A DNA stretch of 10,177 nucleotides from positions 1-10,177 of the forward strand of contig JAUVKJ010000033.1 of the NCBI GenBank assembly GCA_030592145.1, in the 5' to 3' direction. The notes beneath the pieces were generated by a model. That model was not told the DNA's origin and searched no databases. It worked only from the letters and a program-made list of their open reading frames with translations. A program made the translations under genes and the position numbers. Origin of the DNA: Bacteroides sp. (GTDB lineage Bacteria; Bacteroidota; Bacteroidia; Bacteroidales; SM23-62). Shown here piece by piece: positions 1-5,749 of the stretch. Positions within the stretch are counted from its first letter, which is position 1, and the number at the start of each line of letters is the position of its first letter.

Positions 1-1092
1 GAATTTCATTGATACAGGAAGATTGTCAACTATGGAGGGCACTATAAATTTCTTTGAAAGAGGGGAGATAAGCAGGAAGCCTAAAGCAGACATCCATAGC
101 TTTACCTGGCCTTCACCTACCCGCCACAGTGTTCCTACAGCACAACCACCGGCAACAGTCATTCCCAGTCCGAATACAAACCCGCCCAGTATAGCCCTGA
201 GCCATGTGTGACCGAATACCCATGTCATCTCACGGGCCCTGAGAGTTGTCTCCTCTGCGCTGATACCGAAATATTTTATCGCGGTAAAGCCGATGAGGGT
301 GACAAACAGACCGGCAATAACCCCTACAGAGCCATCGCTTTCGCCTGTCATAAACGGATCACGGAATGCTTTAACAATGCAGAATCTTGACCTCTGGCAG
401 ATCAGTCCCATGACAAGACCCGATATTATAAACCAGGCAAGCACACCATTTGTCCCTGCTGTCAGATAGGCTATGACAAAAGTTACGATGGTTACAATCC
501 AACCCAGGATTACCTGCCATCTTCCTTTTTCAGATGATACGGCAAGGAATGTAAAGCTTTTACCTGTACTGAATTTCGGAGCATTCTCCATCTCCCACAA
601 CAGGTACTTAAGTGCGATAATAACACCTATAAACAGTCCTATTGTAAAGATAATAGCTCCCCCGGACAATGCAGGCATTCCGCTAAAGAATGACCCGATA
701 GTACAACCAAGTCCGAGTGTAGCGCCAATAGCCATTAATCCTCCACCAATAAAGCCTTTTACAAGTTCACCTACAGGTGGAATCCTCAGGGCGAATTCCT
801 TTGAAAAGAGGGCTCCGGCCATTGCCCCGAGGATTGTAAAAAGACCAAGCATAGCGTACAGGTTAGTGGTTGACGGGGCAGTACCTTCAAAAGCATTGAT
901 GCCTATAAGTCTGAAGGTGTTTTCGCCCCAGCTGTTAAATGCTCCGCTGGCACCCCAGGGACTTTTCACTGCAAAGAGTATAATATTAAGTAATCCTAAT
1001 GTTATACCTCCGACCCAAACCGGCCAGTGCTTTGAAAAGAAAACCCTGTACAATTCGCTGAGAACGCCTGGTTCTTTCTTATTCTCTGCCAT
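1..1092 (-). CDS. YeeE/YedE-family (TsuA-like) thiosulfate transporter, C-terminus cut by window edge
   Basis: Inner-membrane protein that probably imports thiosulfate or a related sulfur compound. Reading leftwards from ATG at 1092, 364 codons stay open to the window edge, so the end is missing. The protein is a run of hydrophobic, glycine-rich helices with two copies of the Sulf_transp-type repeat. The cysteine motifs characteristic of the family are visible: GLGCTIGSF with Cys130, CQRSRFC with Cys232 and Cys238, and GGCAVGTLWRVGEG with Cys317. In TsuA, three conserved cysteines are thought to relay thiosulfate through the channel by transient S-H-S contacts. It lies 11 bases downstream of a TusA-family gene, the arrangement known for TsuA-TsuB pairs, and is led by a perfect AGGAGG. 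Family assignment is firm; the exact substrate is inferred. Confidence 0.9.
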   Translation of the reverse strand, partial: MAENKKEPGVLSELYRVFFSKHWPVWVGGITLGLLNIILFAVKSPWGASGAFNSWGENTFRLIGINAFEGTAPSTTNLYAMLGLFTILGAMAGALFSKEFALRIPPVGELVKGFIGGGLMAIGATLGLGCTIGSFFSGMPALSGGAIIFTIGLFIGVIIALKYLLWEMENAPKFSTGKSFTFLAVSSEKGRWQVILGWIVTIVTFVIAYLTAGTNGVLAWFIISGLVMGLICQRSRFCIVKAFRDPFMTGESDGSVGVIAGLFVTLIGFTAIKYFGISAEETTLRAREMTWVFGHTWLRAILGGFVFGLGMTVAGGCAVGTLWRVGEGQVKLWMSALGFLLISPLSKKFIVPSIVDNLPVSMKF

Positions 1093-1099
1093 TGCTTAT

Positions 1100-1105
1100 C
1101 CTCCT
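1100..1105 (-). promoter_or_regulatory. Strong Shine-Dalgarno (AGGAGG) for the transporter gene
   Basis: On the minus strand AGGAGG lies 7 bases before the transporter ATG at 1092 and overlaps the TAG stop of the upstream small gene (1104-1106). Most other starts here (E2, flavodoxin, leuA, leuC, the hydrolase) have no such site, so this one stands out. The overlap suggests translational coupling between the two sulfur genes. Confidence 0.75.
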
Positions 1106-1340
1106 ATTTTTTCTGGATGACAAACCGGAATACACCGCTCTCTACTTCCCCTTCTTCGAGTAGTGTGTTGCCTGATTTATTACACCATTTGGGTAAGTCC
1201 GACTTGGTTCCGGGGTCGGTGCCAATCATCTCCAGAACATCTCCGGAGTTCATTCCTTTCATTGCTTTTGCGAGTTTCATCATTGGCATGGGGCATGACA
1301 AACCTTTGCAGTCCAGTGTTTCATTAATAGTATAATCCAT
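1104..1340 (-). CDS. TusA/SirA-family sulfur carrier protein (TsuB-like)
   Basis: Small cytoplasmic sulfur-carrier protein of 78 residues, the usual size for the TusA fold. The N-terminal signature LDCKGLSCPMP is intact: Cys16 in the CPxP motif is the expected persulfide-carrying residue, and Cys11 is the second cysteine common in transporter-linked members but not in classical TusA. A third cysteine, Cys53, lies in KWCNKSG, a segment typical of the family (TDPGTKSDLPKW precedes it). The gene sits directly upstream of the YeeE/YedE transporter on the same strand, so it probably takes the imported sulfur compound on the cytoplasmic side, as TsuB does. A role in tRNA thiolation is less likely given the context. 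The ATG at 1340 is the only start that keeps the full beta strand before LDCKG. Confidence 0.9.
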   Translation of the reverse strand: MDYTINETLDCKGLSCPMPMMKLAKAMKGMNSGDVLEMIGTDPGTKSDLPKWCNKSGNTLLEEGEVESGVFRFVIQKK

Positions 1341-1395
1341 AGTTTTAAAATTTGATATTAATTATTTAATCATAAAAATTGATGTTAACCGTGAA

Positions 1396-1427
1396 TCAAT
1401 CGATAGCACAGGTGTGATATTGACCGA
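1396..1427. repeat. 32-base imperfect inverted repeat, candidate operator or 5' leader hairpin
   Basis: Two 15-base arms flank a central GG: TCAATCGATAGCACA at 1396-1410 and TGTGATATTGACCGA at 1413-1427. Eleven of 15 arm positions are complementary, with the inner ATA-CACA/TGTG-TAT core nearly perfect. It lies about 56-87 bases upstream of the tsuB-like start, where either a repressor site or a hairpin in the mRNA leader could sit. Which one is not decidable from sequence alone. Confidence 0.4.
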
Positions 1428-1460
1428 TGACAAAGAATGGTACTCACCCACAAAAAAACA

Positions 1461-1474
1461 ATGATCTATGTCAT
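1461..1474. promoter_or_regulatory. CRP/FNR-superfamily-like box (ATGAtctatgTCAT)
   Basis: The 14-base palindrome resembles the FNR/DNR consensus TTGATnnnnATCAA: TGAT and TCA match, and the outer pair is changed symmetrically so that the palindrome is kept. The 7-mer TGATCTA within it (1462-1468) recurs 22 bases further on (1484-1490), about two helical turns away. A leftward TTTG-ending element (ATTCTTTG, minus strand 1438-1431) lies about 40 bases from the box centre if transcription began near 1427, the spacing of a class II activator site. The regulator is unknown. Confidence 0.35.
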
Positions 1475-1545
1475 ATAGAAACCTGATCTAAACCACGTTT
1501 AGGATGTTAAGGCAACGGGATATTAAATACTATTTCTCAAAGAGT

Positions 1546-1574
1546 TTTGCATTCATCCGGATTTACTAATTTTG
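1546..1574 (+). promoter_or_regulatory. Bacteroidota-type promoter for the CotH-like gene
   Basis: TTTG at 1546-1549 and TAATTTTG at 1567-1574 are separated by 17 bases, matching the -33 TTTG and -7 TAnnTTTG elements used by the primary sigma factor of Bacteroidota. Transcription would begin near 1580, leaving a leader of about 28 bases before the ATG at 1608. Confidence 0.65.
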
Positions 1575-1607
1575 AAAACAGTGGTTTCTTAATTCATTAC
1601 CGGGAGT

Positions 1608-2654
1608 ATGAAAGGGATAATTCCTCTGGCAGGTTTCCTGGTTCTGCTGACAGGACTTAATACACGGAATGTCTATGGTCAGGACACCCTGGCTGCATGG
1701 GATATTTTTGTTTCGGATTCGGTGCTTGAACTCGTACTATACGTCGACCTGGACAGTCTGCTGTCAGATGTCGGGAAGGATCCTTCTTATCATAGCGCCA
1801 TATTGGTGTACAATGATCCACGGGATCATTCCCTGGCAGAAATGGATATCAGTATAAGGACAAGGGGGAAATTCCGGAAGAAGCCGAAGAATTGTGACTT
1901 TCCTCCCCTGAAGATAAAATTCAGTAAACATGACAGGCAGGGCAGCATCTTTGAAGATTATAAGAACCTGAAACTGGTCACTCACTGTCAGAGCGAACCG
2001 GATGAGTTTGAGCAATATCTACTTCAGGAATACCTGATCTACAGGGCTTATAATATCTTTACAGACTTCAGTTTCAGGGTCCGGCTGGCCAGGATCACAT
2101 ATGCAGACCTCCCCTCAGGCCTTGATTCCATGACCCGGTTTGCATTCCTGCTGGAGAATCCAGGGGACATGGCGAAAAGAAACCATGGAGAACTGCTGGA
2201 ACTGGAAACCGTGTCTTCAGATAAACTTGACCGGAGACAGTTAACTCTCATGTCAGTGTTCAACTACATGATTCATAATACGGATTTCTCAATTCCCATT
2301 GTCCATAACATCGAACTTGTATCCCTTGATCACTTCAAGCCCCCCCTGCCGGTCCCCTATGACTTCGACTGGTCAGGCATAATTAATGTCCCCTATGATT
2401 CTCCCTATGCCGCCAGCAAAACCAGGTATACCGACCGGCATTACAAGGGACCCTGTATTAAGAGGAAGGAATTCGAACTGGTTTTTTCGGAAATGCTGAG
2501 TAAGCGCGACCGCCTCTACCGGCTCTATAATGATTTTCCCTATATTGACCAGGATCTGAAATCCCGCAGCATACAGGAACTGAACATGTTTTTCATCATT
2601 ATCGGGAGCAGGGAGCTTATACGCCAGGAATTTTTAAAGAATTGCCACGACTGA
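1608..2654 (+). CDS. Exported CotH-like (atypical kinase fold) protein
   Basis: 348 residues with a Sec-type signal peptide: hydrophobic residues 3-17, likely cleaved after NVYG (residue 24). The mature part follows the order of CotH-family proteins. A strand-rich segment leads into IRTRGKFRKKP (83-93) and PLKIKF (100-105), resembling the RGNS...K...KIKF nucleotide-binding start of CotH. KNLKLV (119-124) and a helix with LLQEYLIYRAYNI (138-150) follow. Further on come the lineage's probable polar catalytic elements, HNTD (223-226) and YDFDWSG (251-257), the latter like the acidic metal-binding motif of CotH kinases. The glutamate loop LLENPGDMAKR (181-191) fits the CotH 'Y.L.E' position. It acts in the periplasm or on the surface; its target is unknown. 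It is a single-gene unit with its own promoter. Family membership is inferred from motif order, and true kinase activity is unproven. Confidence 0.55.
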   Translation: MKGIIPLAGFLVLLTGLNTRNVYGQDTLAAWDIFVSDSVLELVLYVDLDSLLSDVGKDPSYHSAILVYNDPRDHSLAEMDISIRTRGKFRKKPKNCDFPPLKIKFSKHDRQGSIFEDYKNLKLVTHCQSEPDEFEQYLLQEYLIYRAYNIFTDFSFRVRLARITYADLPSGLDSMTRFAFLLENPGDMAKRNHGELLELETVSSDKLDRRQLTLMSVFNYMIHNTDFSIPIVHNIELVSLDHFKPPLPVPYDFDWSGIINVPYDSPYAASKTRYTDRHYKGPCIKRKEFELVFSEMLSKRDRLYRLYNDFPYIDQDLKSRSIQELNMFFIIIGSRELIRQEFLKNCHD

Positions 2655-2743
2655 AAAGGTTATCAACACAGAATTGCATTTTGACGAACCTTCATATTTC
2701 TCCGGTATTTGTAAAATCCTGTAAGACAAAGTCCCCATTTTGA

Positions 2744-2789
2744 TATGCGAAGGAAATATTATTATTCATAATATTAACATATTCGCATA
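2744..2789. repeat. Composite two-stem inverted repeat (hairpin or cruciform)
   Basis: Outer arms TATGCGAA (2744-2751) and TTCGCATA (2782-2789) are perfectly complementary. Inside them AATATTAT (2755-2762) and ATAATATT (2768-2775) form a second perfect 8-base stem with a 5-base loop. The similarity continues outward with ATTTTGAT on the left against ATCAAAT on the right, with one bulge. It lies 90 bases after the CotH-like stop. It could end transcription from the left or serve as an operator for the hydrolase; the absence of a T-run directly after the stem argues against a standard intrinsic terminator. Confidence 0.5.
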
Positions 2790-2871
2790 ATCAAATTTTA
2801 CCTTCTAATCGGCAGAGAATCAGTCAGATGTAATGATATTTACGGTTTTTGTCCCCGATCCGTAAAAGACC

Positions 2872-2906
2872 ATTGTTTCTTAGTTTTACAAAAGAACATA
2901 TATTTG
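2872..2906 (+). promoter_or_regulatory. Bacteroidota-type promoter for the serine hydrolase
   Basis: ATTG at 2872-2875 and TATATTTG at 2899-2906 are 23 bases apart. The -7 element is an exact TAnnTTTG match; the -33 element is at the long end of the allowed spacing. The leader would be about 37 bases and ends in the A-rich TAAATAAAA just before the ATG, a common stand-in for a Shine-Dalgarno sequence in this phylum. Confidence 0.6.
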
Positions 2907-2949
2907 CGCCTTCTTTTTACGGGATTACGTTAAGTTAATCTAAATAAAA

Positions 2950-4281
2950 ATGAAGAAGGTTAAATTCATTGTTGTTCAGTTTGTGCTGATCCTTGTTCTG
3001 TTTTTCTCGGACATCGGTTCGATCTTTTCAGACCGGAGAGGTTCACACCCTGTACAATCGAATGAGATAAAAGTCATATCAGGAAGCATCCGGAACGATA
3101 TGTCATCGTTTGATGGGTCAGAGCGAATGGAGAAGTCCATTTCGGATTTCCTGAAACGCTATAAGATCCGGGGAGCTTCTGTTGCCGTTACAAAAGACGG
3201 GCGATTGGTATACGCCAAAGGATTCGGATTCGCCAATGAGGAAAAGAGCGAAAAGGTTGAACCCACTCATGTTTTCCGTATTGCAAGTGTTTCCAAACTG
3301 ATCACTGCAGTTGCTGTAATGAGGCTTGTGGAAGAGAAAAGGTTTGGCCTTGACACAAAGGTATTCGGTCCGCAAGGACTCCTGAGTGATTCCGTTTTCC
3401 TGAAGTACGGGGACCCGAGGGTAGAGAATATCACAGTCCGTCACCTCCTCGTACACAAGGCCGGCTGGTCACGGTACTATGGAGATCCTATGTTCATGCC
3501 GCATGTGGTGGCAAGAAGGATGGATGTTGATCTTCCTGTTCAGACTGAAGATATCATACGGTACACCCTGACCCGGAAATTGAATTATACACCCGGGACA
3601 CGTTACAGCTATTCCAACCTGGGATACGCCATTCTTGGAGAGATCATCGAAACAGTTACAGGAATGGATTATGAGGATTATGTGCAGTTCTCCCTGCTGA
3701 AACCCCTCGGAATCAAAGATATGCAGATCGGGCAGGGATATTATGAGCAAAGGGCCCTCAAGGAGGTCAAATACTACGAGGTCTCGGGCGATCACAGGGT
3801 GCTGGCATTCGATAGCAGGGTAGAATATGTACCAAGGGTATACGGAGGAAACGATATTGCCCTTCTGGGTGCCGCCGGGGGATGGATCGCATCTCCTGCA
3901 GAGGTGCTCAGGCTTTCCGTCGCAATCGACGGCTTTAATTCCAGTCCGGACATACTGATGCCTGAAACCATTGAACAGATGACAGGCAGCGGACGCGGCA
4001 GGTACAATATGATCGGCTGGAAAGGTGCGGATGGCAGGGGGACCTGGTGGCGCACCGGCACACTTACCGGAACGTCTGCCCTTATAGTCAGGCAGAACAA
4101 TGGCATCAACTGGATCATCGTTATGAATACGACTACCTGGAAACGATCCAGGATACACAGGGAAACTTCCAGGACCATGTTCAGAGCTATCGCAAGCGTA
4201 AGGGAATGGCCCGAATATGACCTGTTTGATTACCAGGCACCGGACCAGTTACCTTCAATGTACCTCACCCGCACAGATTGA
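2950..4281 (+). CDS. Exported serine hydrolase, beta-lactamase class C / low-MW PBP fold
   Basis: 443 residues. Residues 5-20 form one hydrophobic segment, so the protein is exported or anchored in the inner membrane with its domain in the periplasm. The catalytic domain spans roughly 58-415. The SxxK motif is SVSK (Ser113 nucleophile, Lys116) in FRIASVSKLITA; the second motif is Tyr221-Ser222-Asn223 in YSYSNLGY; the third motif, normally KTG or HxG, is Arg368-Thr-Gly in WWRTGTLTGT. LLVHKAGW (166-173) matches the LLTHTSG loop of the family, and PGTRYSYSN is typical of esterase/D-peptidase members. Likely reactions are cleavage of a peptidoglycan peptide, a D-amino acid amide or an ester; antibiotic resistance should not be assumed. 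Neighbours give no functional clue, and the gene has its own promoter. Confidence 0.88.
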   Translation: MKKVKFIVVQFVLILVLFFSDIGSIFSDRRGSHPVQSNEIKVISGSIRNDMSSFDGSERMEKSISDFLKRYKIRGASVAVTKDGRLVYAKGFGFANEEKSEKVEPTHVFRIASVSKLITAVAVMRLVEEKRFGLDTKVFGPQGLLSDSVFLKYGDPRVENITVRHLLVHKAGWSRYYGDPMFMPHVVARRMDVDLPVQTEDIIRYTLTRKLNYTPGTRYSYSNLGYAILGEIIETVTGMDYEDYVQFSLLKPLGIKDMQIGQGYYEQRALKEVKYYEVSGDHRVLAFDSRVEYVPRVYGGNDIALLGAAGGWIASPAEVLRLSVAIDGFNSSPDILMPETIEQMTGSGRGRYNMIGWKGADGRGTWWRTGTLTGTSALIVRQNNGINWIIVMNTTTWKRSRIHRETSRTMFRAIASVREWPEYDLFDYQAPDQLPSMYLTRTD

Positions 4282-4444
4282 ATCCTGCTCGCGTATTCCC
4301 CGTAGCTTGCTGCCTTAGCATACGAGGAGAGTCAATTATTCATTCGTTATTTTTTTGTTGGTAAATGGGAACTGGCCGCTATTTAGACCGGATATAAATT
4401 AATATAAGTTTCTTATATTTACACCTCATTTAAGATCCCTGAAT
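4282..4444. promoter_or_regulatory. Upstream region of the dehydrogenase operon with perfect palindrome
   Basis: A perfect 8-base inverted repeat, AATATAAG-TTT-CTTATATT at 4401-4419, ends 25 bases before the E2 start. It overlaps a near-match to the -7 promoter element (TATATTTA, 4414-4421; consensus TAnnTTTG), but no -33 element is found at the right distance. An imperfect stem using CTCGCGTAT (4288-4296) and ATACGAG (4320-4326) lies just after the hydrolase stop and may help end that transcript, with seven T's only at 4350-4356. Confidence 0.45.
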
Positions 4445-5749
4445 ATGGCACATTTTGAGCTTCATATGCCCAAACTAGGCGAAAGCATTGAGGAAGCCAC
4501 CGTCACCAGGTGGTTTGTAAAAGTGGGTGACAAGGTAGAGGATGATGACGTGCTGCTCGAGATTGCTACCGACAAAGTGGATTCGGAAATACCCAGTCCG
4601 GTCTCCGGCACTGTGATAAAGATCAATGTTCAGCAGGACCAGACCGTTGCAGTGGGCACCGTTATTGCCATTATCGATACGAATGGAGGGGATGATGTAT
4701 ACATTGAAGAAGAACCCTCGGAATCGGAACCGGCTGCTTCTGCTGACCCGGCCCCGCCGGCATCTCCACAGAAACAGACTGACCCGAAAAGGCAAGGCCG
4801 CTTTTATAGTCCCCTGGTACTCACCATTGCACGGGAAGAGGGAATATCCATGGAGGAACTTGACACCCTGCCCGGAAGCGGAAAGAATGGAAGGGTCCGG
4901 AAAAAAGATATACTCAGTTACCTGGAGAACCGGATAAATCCTGAAGCTGCCCCCACAGTTCCTGCAGCTACCGTATCCCAACCTGAATCCCAGGCTGCCT
5001 CCACAGCCGGGAAACCGAAGGTATCTGCTTCTGTGAGCGCCGGGGATGAGATCATTGAAATGGACCGGGTGCGCAAATTGATCGCCGACCATATGATCAT
5101 GTCCAAGCAGACTTCTGCCCATGTTACCAATATGCTCGAGGCTGATGTGACGGATATCGTCCTTTGGAGAAACAGTATCAAGGATGATTTTGCAAAAAGG
5201 GAAGGAGAGAAGATCACTTACCTGCCCATTTTCCTTGAAGCTACCATACAGGCCCTGAAGGATTTTCCGATGATTAATGCTTCGGTGGACGGGGACAGGA
5301 TCATTATTAAGAAATATATCAACCTGGGCATTGCAGTGGCCCTGCATGGCGGCAACCTGATCGTTCCGGTGATCAGGAAGGCGGATTCACTCAATCTTAT
5401 GGGAATTACCAAGGCACTCAATAAAATAGCCAATGATGCCAGGAACAATCAATTGAGCCCGGATGACATCCGGGGAGGCACCTTTACAATATCCAATTTC
5501 GGAACCTTCCGCAACGTGATGGGAACCCCGATCATCAATCAACCCCAGGTGGCTATCCTGGCCATCGGAACGGTTGAGAAAAAGCCCGCAGTGATCGAAA
5601 CCACAACAGGTGATGTCATAGGGATCCGGCATAAAATGTTCCTCTCCCTGACCTATGACCACCGTATCATCGATGGTGCATACGGAGGAGCATTTCTCAG
5701 AAGGCTGGCCGATATCATGGAAGGATTCGACAGGAACAGGACGATATGA
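4445..5749 (+). CDS. 2-oxoacid dehydrogenase E2 (dihydrolipoyl acyltransferase)
   Basis: Core of a 2-oxoacid dehydrogenase complex; transfers the acyl group from lipoate to CoA in the cytoplasm. The 434 residues show the standard order. A single lipoyl domain at 1-78 has Lys44 in EIATDKVDSEIPSP as the lipoylation site. An Ala/Pro/Glu-rich linker spans 88-117. A peripheral subunit-binding domain at about 119-163 contains SPLVLTIAREEGI and GSGKNGRVRKKDIL. A second Ala/Pro linker covers 164-200. The acyltransferase domain fills 203-434, with FTISNFG (347-353) and the active-site His406 and Asp410 in YDHRIIDGAYGG. The start at 4445 gives a normal lipoyl-domain N-terminus; no Shine-Dalgarno is seen. 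It is translationally coupled to E1 through an ATGA overlap. The acyl group cannot be read from E2 alone; E1 points to branched-chain type. Confidence 0.93.
   Translation: MAHFELHMPKLGESIEEATVTRWFVKVGDKVEDDDVLLEIATDKVDSEIPSPVSGTVIKINVQQDQTVAVGTVIAIIDTNGGDDVYIEEEPSESEPAASADPAPPASPQKQTDPKRQGRFYSPLVLTIAREEGISMEELDTLPGSGKNGRVRKKDILSYLENRINPEAAPTVPAATVSQPESQAASTAGKPKVSASVSAGDEIIEMDRVRKLIADHMIMSKQTSAHVTNMLEADVTDIVLWRNSIKDDFAKREGEKITYLPIFLEATIQALKDFPMINASVDGDRIIIKKYINLGIAVALHGGNLIVPVIRKADSLNLMGITKALNKIANDARNNQLSPDDIRGGTFTISNFGTFRNVMGTPIINQPQVAILAIGTVEKKPAVIETTTGDVIGIRHKMFLSLTYDHRIIDGAYGGAFLRRLADIMEGFDRNRTI

Larger units (their letters stand above)
1341..1607. promoter_or_regulatory. Divergent intergenic region between sulfur genes and CotH-like gene
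   Basis: The 267 bases separate two divergently transcribed genes and hold no coding sequence I can support. They carry, from right to left, a clear rightward promoter (1546-1574), a TGATCTA direct repeat with a CRP/FNR-like palindrome (1461-1490), and a 32-base imperfect inverted repeat (1396-1427). The stretch next to the leftward start (1341-1380) is almost pure A/T. No exact TAnnTTTG element was found for the leftward sulfur genes. Confidence 0.6.
2655..2949. other. AT-rich intergenic region with hairpin, repeated 7-mer and promoter
   Basis: The 295 bases hold no gene I can support in any frame. They contain a composite hairpin around 2744-2789, three copies of TTTACGG or its complement at 2839-2922, and a promoter at 2872-2906 for the downstream hydrolase. 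Confidence 0.7.

Noticed and set aside
473..1120. 215-codon plus-strand frame opposite the transporter
   Set aside because: The minus-strand reading has paired cysteine motifs and helices of a known family; the plus-strand frame is Pro/Ile-rich and lacks a plausible leader.
3469..4158. 229-codon open frame on the minus strand inside the serine hydrolase gene
   Set aside because: It is antisense to a gene with a complete set of catalytic motifs, and its translation is rich in Pro, Ile, Cys and His without domain-like pattern; it is a shadow frame.
2950..4281. Antibiotic-resistance beta-lactamase call for the serine hydrolase
   Set aside because: The SxxK/YxN fold is shared by many esterases and peptidases, and the third motif is RTG rather than KTG; resistance cannot be supported from sequence.
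4288..4356. Intrinsic terminator after the hydrolase
   Set aside because: The stem (CTCGCGTAT/ATACGAG) needs a two-base bulge and has a long interior, and the T-run lies more than 20 bases after it, so it does not meet the usual form.
4475..5347. 290-codon open frame on the minus strand inside the E2 gene
   Set aside because: E2 is intact with lipoyl, binding and catalytic motifs in order; the antisense frame has a low-complexity composition and no recognisable domain.
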